A DNA stretch of 64,000 nucleotides from JAVKFF01 sp040226215 (GCA_040226215.1 JAVKFF010000246.1:1-64000); one strand, 5' to 3'; shown: positions 1 to 9,406, counted from the stretch's first letter. Translations and numbers: made by a program. The notes: generated by a model not told the origin, from the sequence alone.

Positions 1-384
1 CACCAGGCCGTTGACGCCGACCTGTCGTGCCGGCTCAGCCTCTCCGGCGAGCAGGGCCGAAAGCGACCTGCCGCTCGCCGCCGCGCGGGCGCTGAGCCAG
101 GCCGTGGCGACGCCGCAGCGGATGCGGGCCGGCACGTCGCGGGCGTCCAGCAGGTCGAGGAAGCGCGGATCCTCGACCGCGAGCCCGGCGACCGCCTCAC
201 GGGCGCGCCGGATCAGCGCCGCCTCGTCCACCGCCTCGTGCGGCGGCGGCGCCACCTCGCCCCAGCCCTCCGCCTCCTCCAGCACCACCTGCACGACGAC
301 GCCCGCCCGCTCGGTCTGCGCGCCCTTGGCCCAGCGATAGGGCACGGCCAGGGGCAGGCGGTAGGCGTGGAAGGAGAGTGGCAT
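1..384 (-). CDS. Enolase-superfamily enzyme, o-succinylbenzoate synthase/muconate cycloisomerase-like (N-terminal part)
   Basis: Only the first 128 codons are inside the window; the gene continues past base 1. The frame starts at an ATG preceded by GGAAGGAGAG. The N-terminus reads MPLSFHAYRLPLAVPYRW, followed by an ERAGVVVQV strand and a GWGEVAPPP turn, which is the capping-domain pattern of MenC/MLE-type enolase-superfamily enzymes. The last visible residues, VGVNGLV, correspond to the first strand of the barrel (VNATI-like in MenC). The catalytic KxK, metal ligands and second lysine lie outside the window, so OSBS, dipeptide epimerase and cycloisomerase cannot be separated. Confidence 0.75.
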   Translation of the reverse strand, partial: MPLSFHAYRLPLAVPYRWAKGAQTERAGVVVQVVLEEAEGWGEVAPPPHEAVDEAALIRRAREAVAGLAVEDPRFLDLLDARDVPARIRCGVATAWLSARAAASGRSLSALLAGEAEPARQVGVNGLV

Positions 385-604
385 GGCGGGCGATCCGATG
401 CGCGAGAAGAGGCCGGCGGGCACCGCATCGTACCCCCGCTGTCCCCCGGCAGCCAAGCGAGGGCGTCGATCGTCTGGTTCGATTCCGCCACCACCTCTCC
501 ACACCGGCGCCAATATGCTGGTGCAAGATGATCACGACATCACGGGCGGCTGCGCCCGAATGAACGCCCGCCCGAACGCCCGAACGTCCAGGGGATCGCG
601 ACCG

Positions 605-1516
605 ATGAGAACGCGCCACGCCACATTCCTTGCCGGCCTGCTTGCCGCCAGTCTCGTCCTTCCCGGCGGCGCCGCTGCGCAGGAAACCGCCCCCAGCCTG
701 GACGAGGCCGCCAATGCCGTGATCCAGGGCATCTTCGACCGGCCGATCCGCCTCGTGGACGGTCTCTACGAAGGCCAGGCATTTGTCGAGGGCGGGGCCC
801 AGCGACCGCGCGTCACCATGGCCCGGACGCTCAGCCTGACCGGCGATTTCGATGCCGATGGCCGCGCCGACCGGGCGATCTTCCTCACCCATGACGGCGG
901 CGGCACCGGCCGCTTCGTCTATCTCGCCCTCCTCACCGCCACCGGCATGGGGCCGGAGAACACGCTGACCGTGGCAATCGGCGACAGGGTGCATGTCCAC
1001 GACCTGTCGTTCGACGACGGCGTCCTCACCGTCGGCATGGTCGGACACGGTCCCGCCGACCCCGGCTGCTGCGCCTCGCACGACATGGAGGTGCGCGTCA
1101 CCGCCGAGGATGGCGAACTGATCGCCCGCGAGAGCGTGGTGCGGGGCCGGGCGCTGCCGGCGATGCTCGACGGCACCGCCTGGCGGCTCGCCCGTTTCGA
1201 CTGGGACGCCCAGCCGGTCGACGAGGAGATCGAGATCACGCTCGAAGTCGCCGACGGACGCGTTGCCGGCGTCGCGGCCTGCAACCGCTACTTCGCCGAC
1301 ATCGTGCAGCCGGAAGACCCGGAGCCCCTCGCCCTCGAATTCGAGGCCATCGGCGTCACCCGCATGGCCTGTCCGGAGCCGCGGATGACGGCCGAGGACC
1401 GTTTTCTCGACCGGCTCGCCGGTGCCGAGGCCTTCAACTTCGAATTCGGCGACCTGGTGATCCTCTACGCCACCGTCGGCGAGAACGGTGCCATGGTCCT
1501 CACCCGGCAGGAGTGA
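605..1516 (+). CDS. Secreted META-domain (HslJ-like) protein
   Basis: A 303-residue exported protein. The open frame extends upstream, but the ATG at 605 gives a proper Sec signal peptide (MRTRHATFLAGLLAASLVLP, then GGAAAQ at the cleavage site), so it was chosen. The middle (about residues 60-180) contains an acidic Asp-rich segment, LTGDFDADGRADRAIF, resembling calcium-binding or FG-GAP-like loops. The C-terminal ~110 residues fit a META domain: LDGTAWRLARF, a VAACNRYF turn, then TRMACPEP and a DRFLDRL helix. In HslJ this domain sits in the envelope and affects novobiocin and heat tolerance; the role here is unknown. It precedes an RND efflux pump but is separated by about 195 bp. Confidence 0.75.
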   Translation: MRTRHATFLAGLLAASLVLPGGAAAQETAPSLDEAANAVIQGIFDRPIRLVDGLYEGQAFVEGGAQRPRVTMARTLSLTGDFDADGRADRAIFLTHDGGGTGRFVYLALLTATGMGPENTLTVAIGDRVHVHDLSFDDGVLTVGMVGHGPADPGCCASHDMEVRVTAEDGELIARESVVRGRALPAMLDGTAWRLARFDWDAQPVDEEIEITLEVADGRVAGVAACNRYFADIVQPEDPEPLALEFEAIGVTRMACPEPRMTAEDRFLDRLAGAEAFNFEFGDLVILYATVGENGAMVLTRQE

Positions 1517-1712
1517 GGCCGCCCGGGCCGGCGGCGGTTACCAGGATTTACAACTATTCGCTTTGCGTTCCGGCTGTTACGGCGGAAACTGGAATTGTTC
1601 GTCCGGTGCATTACCTTGCTCGTCTCCGCCGCCACGCCCGCGGTGGAGCCGGCGGTGATATGCCGGCATTTTGCCGTGTCCGCGAAAGGCCGGCACAACG
1701 TCTGGACGGAAG

Positions 1713-2846
1713 ATGCGACTCTCCTGGCTGAAACAGATCGCGCTGTCGCTAGTGATCGTCGCCGTGGCGGTGGGCTGGGTCTGGCACGACGCACGCCAGA
1801 CGACCGGCAGCGCCGACGGCGCCCCCGGCGCGCCGGGCGGCTTCGGGGCGCGCGGCGGTTCGGCCGCGCTGGTCGTCACCGCGACCGCCGAGATGACGTC
1901 GCTGGTCGACGTGTTGCGCGTGATCGGCAATGGCGAGGCGGTGCGCGAGGTCTCGATCTACCCCCATGACGGCGGCGAGGTCACCGACGTCAATTTCCAG
2001 TCCGGCGCCCGTGTCGACGCCGGCGATGTGCTGATCACGCTCGAGAGCGACGAGGAACGCCTGCAGGTGGAACTGGCCGAGGTCATGCTGGCGGAAGCGC
2101 AGCGTGTCGTCGACCGCTACGCCCAGCTGGCGCCGTCCGGCGCGGTCTCAACCGCCCAGCTGGAGACCGCCCGCAGCGATCTGCGTCTGGCGGAGACCGA
2201 GCTGCGCGCCGCCGAGCTCGATCTCGCCAGGCGCGAGGTGCGGGCCCCGTTTGACGGCGTGGTCGGGCTGCCGGAGATCGACACCGGCGACCGCATCACC
2301 ACCTCGACGCTGATCACCACGCTCGCCGACCGCTCGTCGCTGACTGTCGAATTCGAGGTGCCCGAGCGTTTCGCGGCCCATCTCGAGGAGGGCATGGTGC
2401 TGCAGGCGTCGACCCCGGCCCTGCCCGGGCGCACCCGCGACGGCATGATCGCCCAGATCGACTCGCGCCTCGACGCGACCACGCGCACGCTCAGGGTCTG
2501 GGCCGAGATCCCCAATTCCGAGGACCGCCTGCGCCCGGGCATGAGCTTCACGGTCGTCCTCTCCATTCCGCAGGGCGACGGTGTCAGCGTGCCGGAGATC
2601 GCCGTGCAATGGGACCGCAGCGGCTCCTATGTCTGGCGCATCGCCGACGGCACGGCAGCACGCGTGCCGGTGACCATCCTGTCGCGCCAGCAGGGCCGCA
2701 TCGTCCTGTCCGGCGATCTCGGCGACGGCGCCCTGGTGGCTGTCGAGGGCCTGCACAACCTGCGGCCCGGCCGCGAGGTCGAGATCGCCAACCTGGCCGC
2801 ACCATCCGCCGGGGAAGACGCCGCGACCACCCGGCCGGGCAGCTGA
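1713..2846 (+). CDS. RND efflux periplasmic adaptor (membrane fusion protein)
   Basis: A 377-residue HlyD/AcrA-type adaptor. The ATG at 1713 follows GGACGGAAG and starts an N-terminal membrane anchor (LKQIALSLVIVAVAVGWVW). Then come a biotinyl-lipoyl half (YPHDGGEVTDV), an alpha-hairpin with heptads (residues ~110-175), the second lipoyl half (REVRAPFDGVVGLPEIDTG) and beta-barrel segments (LRPGMSFTVVLSIP). It is followed after 3 bp by the RND permease, so the two are certainly co-transcribed. It would link the inner-membrane pump to an outer-membrane channel. No TolC-like gene or dedicated regulator is nearby. Confidence 0.93.
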   Translation: MRLSWLKQIALSLVIVAVAVGWVWHDARQTTGSADGAPGAPGGFGARGGSAALVVTATAEMTSLVDVLRVIGNGEAVREVSIYPHDGGEVTDVNFQSGARVDAGDVLITLESDEERLQVELAEVMLAEAQRVVDRYAQLAPSGAVSTAQLETARSDLRLAETELRAAELDLARREVRAPFDGVVGLPEIDTGDRITTSTLITTLADRSSLTVEFEVPERFAAHLEEGMVLQASTPALPGRTRDGMIAQIDSRLDATTRTLRVWAEIPNSEDRLRPGMSFTVVLSIPQGDGVSVPEIAVQWDRSGSYVWRIADGTAARVPVTILSRQQGRIVLSGDLGDGALVAVEGLHNLRPGREVEIANLAAPSAGEDAATTRPGS

Positions 2847-2849
2847 GCG

Positions 2850-5800
2850 GTGCAGACCCGCGGTCCGGACATCGCCGCGCTCAGCGTCCGCAGGCCCACA
2901 CTCGCCGTCGTTTTCTCGCTCCTGATCGTCGTCGCCGGGCTGGCCGCGCTCTACGGCGTCGACATCCGCGAATTGCCCGATGTCGACCGGCCCGTCATTT
3001 ACGTCTCGACCACCTATGACGGCGCCGCGCCGGAAACCGTCGACACCCAGGTCACCAGCATCGTCGAGGGCGCGGTCGCCCGCGTCCCCGGCGTCTCGTC
3101 GATCAGCTCGAACAGCGAGCAGGGCCGCAGCCGCGTCACCATCGAGTTCGACCCCTCGGTCGACCTGACGACCGCCGCCAGCGACGTGCGCGATGCCGTC
3201 TCGGGCATCGAACGGCAGCTGCCCGACGACGCCGACGCGCCCACGGTGGTCAAGTCGGACAGCGACAGCTCCCCGATCATCCGGCTTTCGGTCACCTCGG
3301 CGACCCGCAACTCGATGGAACTCACCGACCTCGTGAACGATGTCATCGCCAACCGCCTGGCCGCCGTCGACGGGGTGGCCAGCATCGAGATCTATGGCGA
3401 TACCGAACCGGTGCTGCGCGTCCTTCTCGACCCCATCGACCTGGCCAGCCGCGGGATCGGCTTCGCCGACCTCGTCGCCATCCTGGACCGGGCCGCCTTC
3501 GACGTGCCGGTCGGCAATTTCGACGCCGAGGACCAGCGGCTCTCCGTACGCGCCACCGCCGACATCACCAGCGCCGCCGGCGTGGCCGGTCTGCGCATCG
3601 ACGCCAACACGCGGGTCGGTGACATCGCCTTCGTCGACGCCGCCCCGATGGAGCGCACCACCATGGTGCGGGTCAACGGCGCCACGGTGATCGGCCTCGG
3701 TGTCGTCCGCCAGGCCCAGTCCAACACCATCGAGATCTCGCGCGGCGTGAATGCGGCGATCGAGCAACTGCGCCTGCAATTGCCCGAGGACGTGGAGATC
3801 GCGATCTCCTCGGACGACGCGACCTTCATCCAGGGCTCCATCGACGAGGTCGCCTTCACCCTGGTGCTGGCGACGCTGATCGTCATCGCGGTCATCTATG
3901 TCTTCGTCGCCTCCTTCCGGGCGACGCTGATCCCCGCCGTGACGATGCCCGTGGCGCTGATCGGCACCATCGCCTGTATCTGGATCTTCGGCTTCTCCAT
4001 CAACATCCTCACCCTGCTGGCGCTGGTGCTGGCCACCGGCATCGTGGTCGACGACGCCATCGTCGTCCTGGAGAATATCGAGCGGCTGCGCGCCATGGGG
4101 GCGCCCCGGCGGGCCGCCGCCGTGCTGGGCACCCGCCAGGTCTTCTTCGCCGTCCTCGCCACCACGGCGACGCTCGCCGCCGTCTTCGTGCCGATCTCCT
4201 TCCTGCCCGGCACCGCCGGAAGGCTGTTCGCCGAGTTCGGCTTCGTGCTGGCCATCGCCGTGGCGATCTCCTCCTTCGTCGCGCTCACACTGTGTCCCAT
4301 GCTGGCCTCCCGACTGCCGGAAGGAGACGGCAGCAAGCCGCTTGTCAGCCGCCTGCTCGGCGCCATCGGCCGACCGCTCGCCCGGCTCTATGCCGGCCTG
4401 CTGACGATCGCGCTGGCGGCCCCGCTGGTGACCCTGACGCTGGCGAGCCTGATCGTGGCGGCCGCGATCTCGCTGTTCCGCGACATTCCGACCGAACTGC
4501 TGCCGCAGGAGGACCGCGGCATCCTGTTCATGTCGATCTCCATGCCGACCGGATCGAGCCTCGACTATGCCGACCGCCAGGTCTCCCAGGTGGAGGACCT
4601 GTTCGATCCGCTGATCGAGACGGGCGAGGTGCGCGCCGTGTTCTCCGTGGTACGCGGTGGCGGCTCGGCCTTCGTCATCGTGCGCCTGGCCGACTGGGAC
4701 GAGCGCGAGCGATCCCAGCAGGAGATCGTCGCCGACCTCGTCCCCGGCATCAACCAGATCCCCGGCGCGCGCATCTTCGTGCGCAGCCCCAACAGCCTGG
4801 GCATCCGCGGCGGCGGCAGCGGCCTCAGCTTCGCGCTCACCGGTTCGGAATACGACAGCCTCGCCCTCGCCGCGGACGACTTCGCCGCGACGATCCAGGA
4901 CCAGGTGCCGGGGGTGCAGGGCACACGCGTCTCCTACGAGGTGACCCAGCCGCAACTCTCCATCGAGGTCGACCGCGAGGCCGCGACGGATATCGGCGTG
5001 CCCTTGAGCGACCTCTCGGCCATCCTCGGCGCGCTGATCGATGGCGGCGAGGTGGGCGAGGTATTCGTCGGCGGCGACGCCGTGCCGATCCGGGTCGAGC
5101 CGCGCGGCGGCATCCTCAACGACCCGTCGGATATCGGCAATCTCTACATCACCACCAATGACGGCCGCAGCGTGCCGCTCTCCTCGGTGATCACGCTGAG
5201 CGAGCGGGCGAGCGCGCCGTCCCTGACCCGCGAGGGACAGCGGCGGGCCATTTCCGTCTCCGTCACCCTCGACCCGACCATGCCGCTGGGCACGGCGGTG
5301 GAGGCGGTCAGCGCGCTGGCCGTGGAGGCACTGCCCGACGGCGTCGGCCTGATCTTCACCGGCGACGCCGCCGCCCTCAACGAAACGACAAGCGGCGTGG
5401 CCATCACCTTCGCCGTCGCCATCGTGGTGATCTTCCTGGTGCTGGCCGCGCAGTTCGAAAGCTTCGTCAGCGCGTTCGTCATCCTCGCCACCCTGCCCTT
5501 CGGCCTCGCCGCGGCGGTCTTCGCGCTCTACCTCACCGGCTCCAGCCTCAACATCTACAGCCAGATCGGCCTCGTCATGCTGATCGGTCTGATGGCGAAA
5601 AACGGCATCCTGGTGGTGGAGTTCGCCAACCAGCTGCGCGACCGCGGCATGGCCGTCGCCGAGGCGGCGCGCGAGGCGGCGATCGTGCGTCTGCGTCCGG
5701 TGCTGATGACCATGATCTCCACCGTGCTGGGCGGCCTGCCGCTGGTGCTCTCCAGCGGCGCCGGCGCGGAGGCGCGCCAGGCCATCGGCTGGCTGGTGGT

Positions 5801-5951
5801 CGGCGGCCTCGGCTTTTCCACTCTGTTCACGCTGTTCCTCACGCCCGTCGCCTATGTCCTGCTCGGCAGCCTGTCGACACCGCGGGCCGAGCACGCCAAC
5901 CGGCTGGAGGCCGAACTCGCCGAGGCGGAACGGCGCGGCGTCACCATCTGA
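2850..5951 (+). CDS. RND efflux transporter, AcrB/MdtB-like permease
   Basis: A 1,033-residue inner-membrane proton-driven RND pump, the usual length for the HAE1 family. The start is GTG, three bases after the adaptor stop. The sequence shows the duplicated RND layout: TM1 near residue 15-35, a large porter loop, a TM2-6 block with ATGIVVDDAIVVLENIE carrying the two proton-relay aspartates (D401, D402), then a second loop and a second TM block (IGLVMLIGLMAKNGILVVEF). Together with the adaptor it should form a tripartite pump. Substrates cannot be told from sequence. Long overlapping open frames on the opposite strand are coding shadows. Confidence 0.95.
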   Translation: MQTRGPDIAALSVRRPTLAVVFSLLIVVAGLAALYGVDIRELPDVDRPVIYVSTTYDGAAPETVDTQVTSIVEGAVARVPGVSSISSNSEQGRSRVTIEFDPSVDLTTAASDVRDAVSGIERQLPDDADAPTVVKSDSDSSPIIRLSVTSATRNSMELTDLVNDVIANRLAAVDGVASIEIYGDTEPVLRVLLDPIDLASRGIGFADLVAILDRAAFDVPVGNFDAEDQRLSVRATADITSAAGVAGLRIDANTRVGDIAFVDAAPMERTTMVRVNGATVIGLGVVRQAQSNTIEISRGVNAAIEQLRLQLPEDVEIAISSDDATFIQGSIDEVAFTLVLATLIVIAVIYVFVASFRATLIPAVTMPVALIGTIACIWIFGFSINILTLLALVLATGIVVDDAIVVLENIERLRAMGAPRRAAAVLGTRQVFFAVLATTATLAAVFVPISFLPGTAGRLFAEFGFVLAIAVAISSFVALTLCPMLASRLPEGDGSKPLVSRLLGAIGRPLARLYAGLLTIALAAPLVTLTLASLIVAAAISLFRDIPTELLPQEDRGILFMSISMPTGSSLDYADRQVSQVEDLFDPLIETGEVRAVFSVVRGGGSAFVIVRLADWDERERSQQEIVADLVPGINQIPGARIFVRSPNSLGIRGGGSGLSFALTGSEYDSLALAADDFAATIQDQVPGVQGTRVSYEVTQPQLSIEVDREAATDIGVPLSDLSAILGALIDGGEVGEVFVGGDAVPIRVEPRGGILNDPSDIGNLYITTNDGRSVPLSSVITLSERASAPSLTREGQRRAISVSVTLDPTMPLGTAVEAVSALAVEALPDGVGLIFTGDAAALNETTSGVAITFAVAIVVIFLVLAAQFESFVSAFVILATLPFGLAAAVFALYLTGSSLNIYSQIGLVMLIGLMAKNGILVVEFANQLRDRGMAVAEAAREAAIVRLRPVLMTMISTVLGGLPLVLSSGAGAEARQAIGWLVVGGLGFSTLFTLFLTPVAYVLLGSLSTPRAEHANRLEAELAEAERRGVTI

Positions 5952-5969
5952 CCGCGGACCAGGACGGAT

Positions 5970-6000
5970 TTGACCTGGCGCAAGGCGGCGGTCGCCCATT
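5970..6000 (+). promoter_or_regulatory. Possible heat-shock (sigma-32-type) promoter before hsp20
   Basis: TTGACC and a CCCATT element lie 19 bases apart upstream of the small heat-shock gene, loosely resembling the CTTGaa / CCCCATnT pattern of RpoH promoters. The spacing is longer than the usual 11-16 and the match is partial, so this is only a suggestion. Confidence 0.2.
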
Positions 6001-6058
6001 GTCGGCTAAATGGCACTTCCCAAGCGTGATTTGCCCCACCCGGCGAAGGAGGTGCGCC

Positions 6059-6541
6059 ATGGCCAGGAAGGACGACAGCAAGACACCCGCACGGGCGAGC
6101 GATCCCTTCACCGGTTTCCGGGAGGAGATGAACCGCTTGGTCGAATCCTTCTTCGGCAATCGCGACTGGTCCCTGCCGGGCGTGTTCAGCGGCGTCGGCA
6201 AGGGCGAGGGCGTGATCTCGCCGTCGATCGACGTGAAGGAGAACGACAAGGCGATCACCCTGATGGCCGAACTCCCCGGCATGTCCGAGGCCGACATCGA
6301 CCTCACGCTGAACGACGGCCGCCTCACGCTGAAGGGTGAGAAGAAGGTGGAGAAGACGTCGGACAAGGACGACGTCCACCTGACCGAGCGCCGCTATGGC
6401 AGCTTCCAGCGCTCCTTCCGGATCCCCGACACGGTGGACGAGGACGCCGTCTCGGCCAGCTTCGACAAGGGCGTGCTGACCGTGACACTGCCGAAAGTGG
6501 CGAGCGCCGCGAAGAAGGAGAAGAAGATCGCGATCAAATAG
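6059..6541 (+). CDS. Hsp20/alpha-crystallin small heat-shock protein
   Basis: A 160-residue ATP-independent holdase chaperone. The ATG at 6059 is preceded by AAGGAGG with good spacing and is preferred over an upstream in-frame ATG. The alpha-crystallin domain spans about residues 50-150: SPSIDVKENDKAITLMAELPG, LTLNDGRLTLKGEKK, ERRYGSFQRSFRIPD, and the GVLTVTLPK strand. A lysine-rich tail with an IAIK end supplies the IxI/V-like motif that docks subunits. It stands alone after the efflux operon and is followed by a strong hairpin. Confidence 0.95.
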   Translation: MARKDDSKTPARASDPFTGFREEMNRLVESFFGNRDWSLPGVFSGVGKGEGVISPSIDVKENDKAITLMAELPGMSEADIDLTLNDGRLTLKGEKKVEKTSDKDDVHLTERRYGSFQRSFRIPDTVDEDAVSASFDKGVLTVTLPKVASAAKKEKKIAIK

Positions 6542-6588
6542 GTCGCCCGACCGCAAGCCCGAAGCGGCGCCGGAATAGGGAACGCAAG

Positions 6589-6616
6589 GGAGCGGCGGAG
6601 TACGCGCCGCCGCTCC
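6589..6616 (+). terminator. Hairpin downstream of hsp20
   Basis: A perfect 10-bp inverted repeat, GGAGCGGCGG / CCGCCGCTCC, with an 8-base loop lies about 50 bp after the hsp20 stop. It lacks a clear T-run (TGTCCC follows), so it may be a weak terminator or a 3'-end stabiliser rather than a classical intrinsic terminator. Confidence 0.4.
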
Positions 6617-6701
6617 TGTCCCATCCTCAACTTGTGGTATGCTGACCTCGGTCCTTCGTTTTGAAGGCCGCGGCAAGACGGGCCGGATGGGAGGGGGCGC
6701 G

Positions 6702-7262
6702 ATGTTCGAGCTTGAGCGTTTCGTGGACGATTGCCTCAAGGCGTCCGGCCAGCCGGACAGCCAGATCGCCATCCGCGAGTTGCTGCAGGAGGCGATGAGC
6801 GACCAGGCCTCCCTGATCGCCGCGATCGGTGAGCCGAGCAAGGCCGGTCTCGGCCGCATCCACGTCTCCGACAACCTCACCATCCTCAATCTCGCCTGGG
6901 GACCGGGAATGACGCTCCGGCCGCACGATCACCAGATGTGGGCGGTGATCGGCATCTATGGCGGGCGGGAGGACAACATCTTCTGGCGCCGCATCGAGGA
7001 CGAGGAGTCCGGAGAGGCGACGATCGAGGCCGCCGGCGCCAAGACCCTGAGGCGCGGCGAGGTGGCGACGCTGGGCTGGAACATCATCCACTCGGTCACC
7101 AATCCGCTCGACAAGCTGACCGGCGGCCTGCACATCTATGGCGGCAATTTCTTCGAGGAACCGCGCAGCGAGTGGGACCCCGAGGCGCTGACCGAGCAAC
7201 CGCTGGACACCGCACGGCTGGCCGCGGAGTTCGAGCGCTCGAACCGGCGGATGATGGGTTAG
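6702..7262 (+). CDS. Cupin-fold, cysteine dioxygenase-like metalloprotein
   Basis: A 186-residue double-stranded beta-helix protein of the predicted metal-dependent cupin family related to cysteine dioxygenase type I. The start at ATG 6702 follows GAGGGGG; an upstream in-frame ATG lacks a ribosome site. Metal-ligand candidates are in TLRPHDHQMWAVIG (two His), an acidic segment EDNIFWRR, and GWNIIHSVTNP (His). It is probably a soluble cytoplasmic oxygenase or isomerase, but the substrate is not deducible. The gene lies between hsp20 and the gpsA operon, and a promoter-like sequence after its stop argues that it is not part of the latter. Confidence 0.7.
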   Translation: MFELERFVDDCLKASGQPDSQIAIRELLQEAMSDQASLIAAIGEPSKAGLGRIHVSDNLTILNLAWGPGMTLRPHDHQMWAVIGIYGGREDNIFWRRIEDEESGEATIEAAGAKTLRRGEVATLGWNIIHSVTNPLDKLTGGLHIYGGNFFEEPRSEWDPEALTEQPLDTARLAAEFERSNRRMMG

Positions 7263-7300
7263 GCCAGCCGCCAACTTTTGTGCATTGCAGCAAAATCTGC

Positions 7301-7328
7301 TTGAAATATTCCGTCCATATCATAGGTT
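7301..7328 (+). promoter_or_regulatory. Putative promoter of the gpsA–ggpS operon
   Basis: An AT-rich patch in an otherwise GC-rich region contains TTGAAA, a 16-base spacer and TAGGTT. Transcription would start near 7335 and leave a ~60-nt leader before gpsA. The assignment rests on consensus resemblance only. Confidence 0.4.
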
Positions 7329-7396
7329 AAGAGGGCGAGAGGCAATAAGCACACGTGCGGCCTTTCGATTTGCTGCGCGTGGACTCCACGGAACGA

Positions 7397-8479
7397 ATGG
7401 CAGCAAAATCAATGGCTTTCAACAAGCTTGCCGTGATCGGGGCGGGTGCCTGGGGCACTGCGCTGGCGCAGACCATGGTGCGCGCGGGGCGCGACGTCAC
7501 CCTTTGGGCGCGCGAGCCGGAGGTGGCGGCGGAGATCAACGCCGAACACAGCAACACGCCCTTCCTGCCCGATATCGCGCTCAGCGACACGATCCGCGCC
7601 ACCGCTGACGCGGACGACGCCGTCGCCGGCGCGGACGCCGTCATTCTCGTGGTCCCTTCCCCCTTTCTGCGCGCGACCTGCCACCGGCTCGGCCCGGCAC
7701 TTCCCACCGGCGTACCGCTGATCATCTGCTCCAAGGGCATCGAGGCGGAGAGCGGCGCGCTGATGTCGGAGGTCGTCGCCGAGGAACTGCCCGACCACCC
7801 GCTCGCCGTGCTCTCCGGACCGACCTTCGCCGCCGAAGTCGCGCGCGGCCTGCCCACAGCCATCACCTTCGCCATGGCGGAGACGCCGGCCGAACCCGAA
7901 CAGCTTGTCGAGAGCGTCTCGGCCGAGCTTCTGCTCGCCGTCTCCTCGCCGACCTTCCGCCCCTATCTCAGCACCGACGTCATCGGCGCGGAAATTGGCG
8001 GCGCGGTGAAGAATGTCATCGCCATCGCCTGCGGCATCGCCGACGGCATGGAACTCGGCTCCAATGCGCGGGCCGCGCTGATCACCCGGGGCCTGGCCGA
8101 GATCACCCGCTTCGGCGTGGCCAGGGGCGCCAGTCCGGAAACCCTGATGGGACTGTCCGGCCTCGGCGACCTCACGCTGACCTGCAACTCGACCCAGAGC
8201 CGCAACTTCTCCTTCGGCCGCGCGCTCGGCCAAGGCCGGACGGTCGAGGAGATCATGGCGGGCCGGCGCGTCGTCGTCGAGGGCGTGCACAACGCCGCCT
8301 CGGTCTGCGCCGCGGCACTGGCCATCGGCGTGCAGATGCCGATCTGCGACGCGGTCAACGCCGTGCTGCACAAGGGCGTCACCGTCGACAACGCCATCAA
8401 GGCGCTGCTCGACCGCCCGCTGCGCGGCGAAGGTCCCAGCCTCGACCCGGTGGTCATCGGCCGCTCCAGCGCCGCCTGA
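7397..8479 (+). CDS. gpsA: Glycerol-3-phosphate dehydrogenase (NAD(P)+)
   Basis: Reduces dihydroxyacetone phosphate to sn-glycerol-3-phosphate in the cytoplasm. The Rossmann motif VIGAGAWGTALAQ lies near the N-terminus, LSGPTFAAEVA follows, and the catalytic-lysine segment GGAVKNVIAIACG and the glycine-rich GLSGLGDLTLTC motif are typical of GpsA. I used ATG 7397 (GGAAC 4-5 bases upstream); an internal ATG at 7412 (MAFNKLAV) is an equally possible start. In most bacteria the product feeds phospholipid synthesis; here the next two genes make glucosylglycerol, whose acceptor is the same metabolite. This suggests a dedicated supply role. Confidence 0.95.
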   Translation: MAAKSMAFNKLAVIGAGAWGTALAQTMVRAGRDVTLWAREPEVAAEINAEHSNTPFLPDIALSDTIRATADADDAVAGADAVILVVPSPFLRATCHRLGPALPTGVPLIICSKGIEAESGALMSEVVAEELPDHPLAVLSGPTFAAEVARGLPTAITFAMAETPAEPEQLVESVSAELLLAVSSPTFRPYLSTDVIGAEIGGAVKNVIAIACGIADGMELGSNARAALITRGLAEITRFGVARGASPETLMGLSGLGDLTLTCNSTQSRNFSFGRALGQGRTVEEIMAGRRVVVEGVHNAASVCAAALAIGVQMPICDAVNAVLHKGVTVDNAIKALLDRPLRGEGPSLDPVVIGRSSAA

Positions 8480-8593
8480 CCGCCCGCCCTTTCCGGAGGA
8501 GCCCGCCACCCGGCCGGCGGATCGCCTCCGTTTCGCCCGCGCCGCGCCTGACCGGCACAGCGGCGCCGTCAACAACGACCGACGGACCAGTCC

Positions 8594-9406
8594 ATGACCG
8601 TATCGACGGGGGCCGCACGCGCGCGGCCCCGTGAAGCCGCGCAGCTGCCGGCCGACCCGCGCCTGATCCTGGCGACCGATCTCGACGGCACCTTTCTCGG
8701 CGGCAGCGAGGCCGAGCGGCGGGATCTCTACGGCTATCTCGAACGGCATCGCGAGCGGCTGCTGCTGGTCTTCGTCACCGGCCGCGACCTCGGTTTCATA
8801 GACGAGCTGAAGTCCGAAGGCATCGTCCCGCATCCCGATTTCGTCATCGGCGATGTCGGCACCACCATCGTCTCGGGCCACGACTTCCAGCCGGTGGCCC
8901 GCGTCCAGGACCCGATCGCCGAGCTCTGGGGCGACGCCGGCGAGCGGGTGCGCGCGCTGCTCGCCGACGAGCCCGGTATCCGGCCGCAGCCCACGCGCTT
9001 CGAGCGGCGTATGTCCTACTACTACGACCCGGCGACGTTCAACGAGGCGACCTTGCGCAAGATCGAGGAAGCGGGCTTCGACTGGCTGACCTCGGCGGAG
9101 ACCTTCCTCGACGTGCTGCCGCGGGGCGTGCGCAAGGGCCCGACCCTGCTGCGCTTCCTCGCGGCGCTCGACCTGCCGGCCGAGCGCGCGCTGGTCGCCG
9201 GCGACACGCTCAACGACCTCTCGCTGTTCGAGACCGGCCTGGATGGCGTCGCCGTCGGCAATTCCGAACCCAAGCTGGTGGCAGAACTCGCCCGCCTGCC
9301 CCGCACCTATCTCAGCCCGCGCCACGGCGCGGCCGGCATCCTCGATGCCATCCGCCATTTCGGCAAGACGCTGGAACACCGACAGGAAGGAGAACCGGAA
9401 GCATGA
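8594..9406 (+). CDS. HAD-superfamily phosphatase, probable glucosylglycerol-phosphate phosphatase
   Basis: A 270-residue HAD phosphatase of the sucrose-phosphatase-like (Cof/type IIB) group. Motif I is ATDLDGTFLGG with the nucleophile and acid Asp29/Asp31, motif II is VFVTGRD (Thr62), motif III is the lysine in GVRKGPTL (Lys181), and motif IV is VAGDTLNDLSLF (Asp204, Asp208). It overlaps ggpS by four bases (ATGA), so the two are translationally coupled. In some bacteria a HAD domain and GgpS are fused in a single GgpPS protein, and the order here is the same. The assignment to glucosylglycerol-3-phosphate dephosphorylation is inferred from this context. Confidence 0.82.
   Translation: MTVSTGAARARPREAAQLPADPRLILATDLDGTFLGGSEAERRDLYGYLERHRERLLLVFVTGRDLGFIDELKSEGIVPHPDFVIGDVGTTIVSGHDFQPVARVQDPIAELWGDAGERVRALLADEPGIRPQPTRFERRMSYYYDPATFNEATLRKIEEAGFDWLTSAETFLDVLPRGVRKGPTLLRFLAALDLPAERALVAGDTLNDLSLFETGLDGVAVGNSEPKLVAELARLPRTYLSPRHGAAGILDAIRHFGKTLEHRQEGEPEA

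Noticed and set aside
2148..5999. A 1,283-codon open frame on the minus strand opposite the RND genes
   Set aside because: The protein is low-complexity (runs of D, H, G, R), has no recognisable domain, and mirrors the codon bias of the clear RND genes; it is a high-GC shadow.
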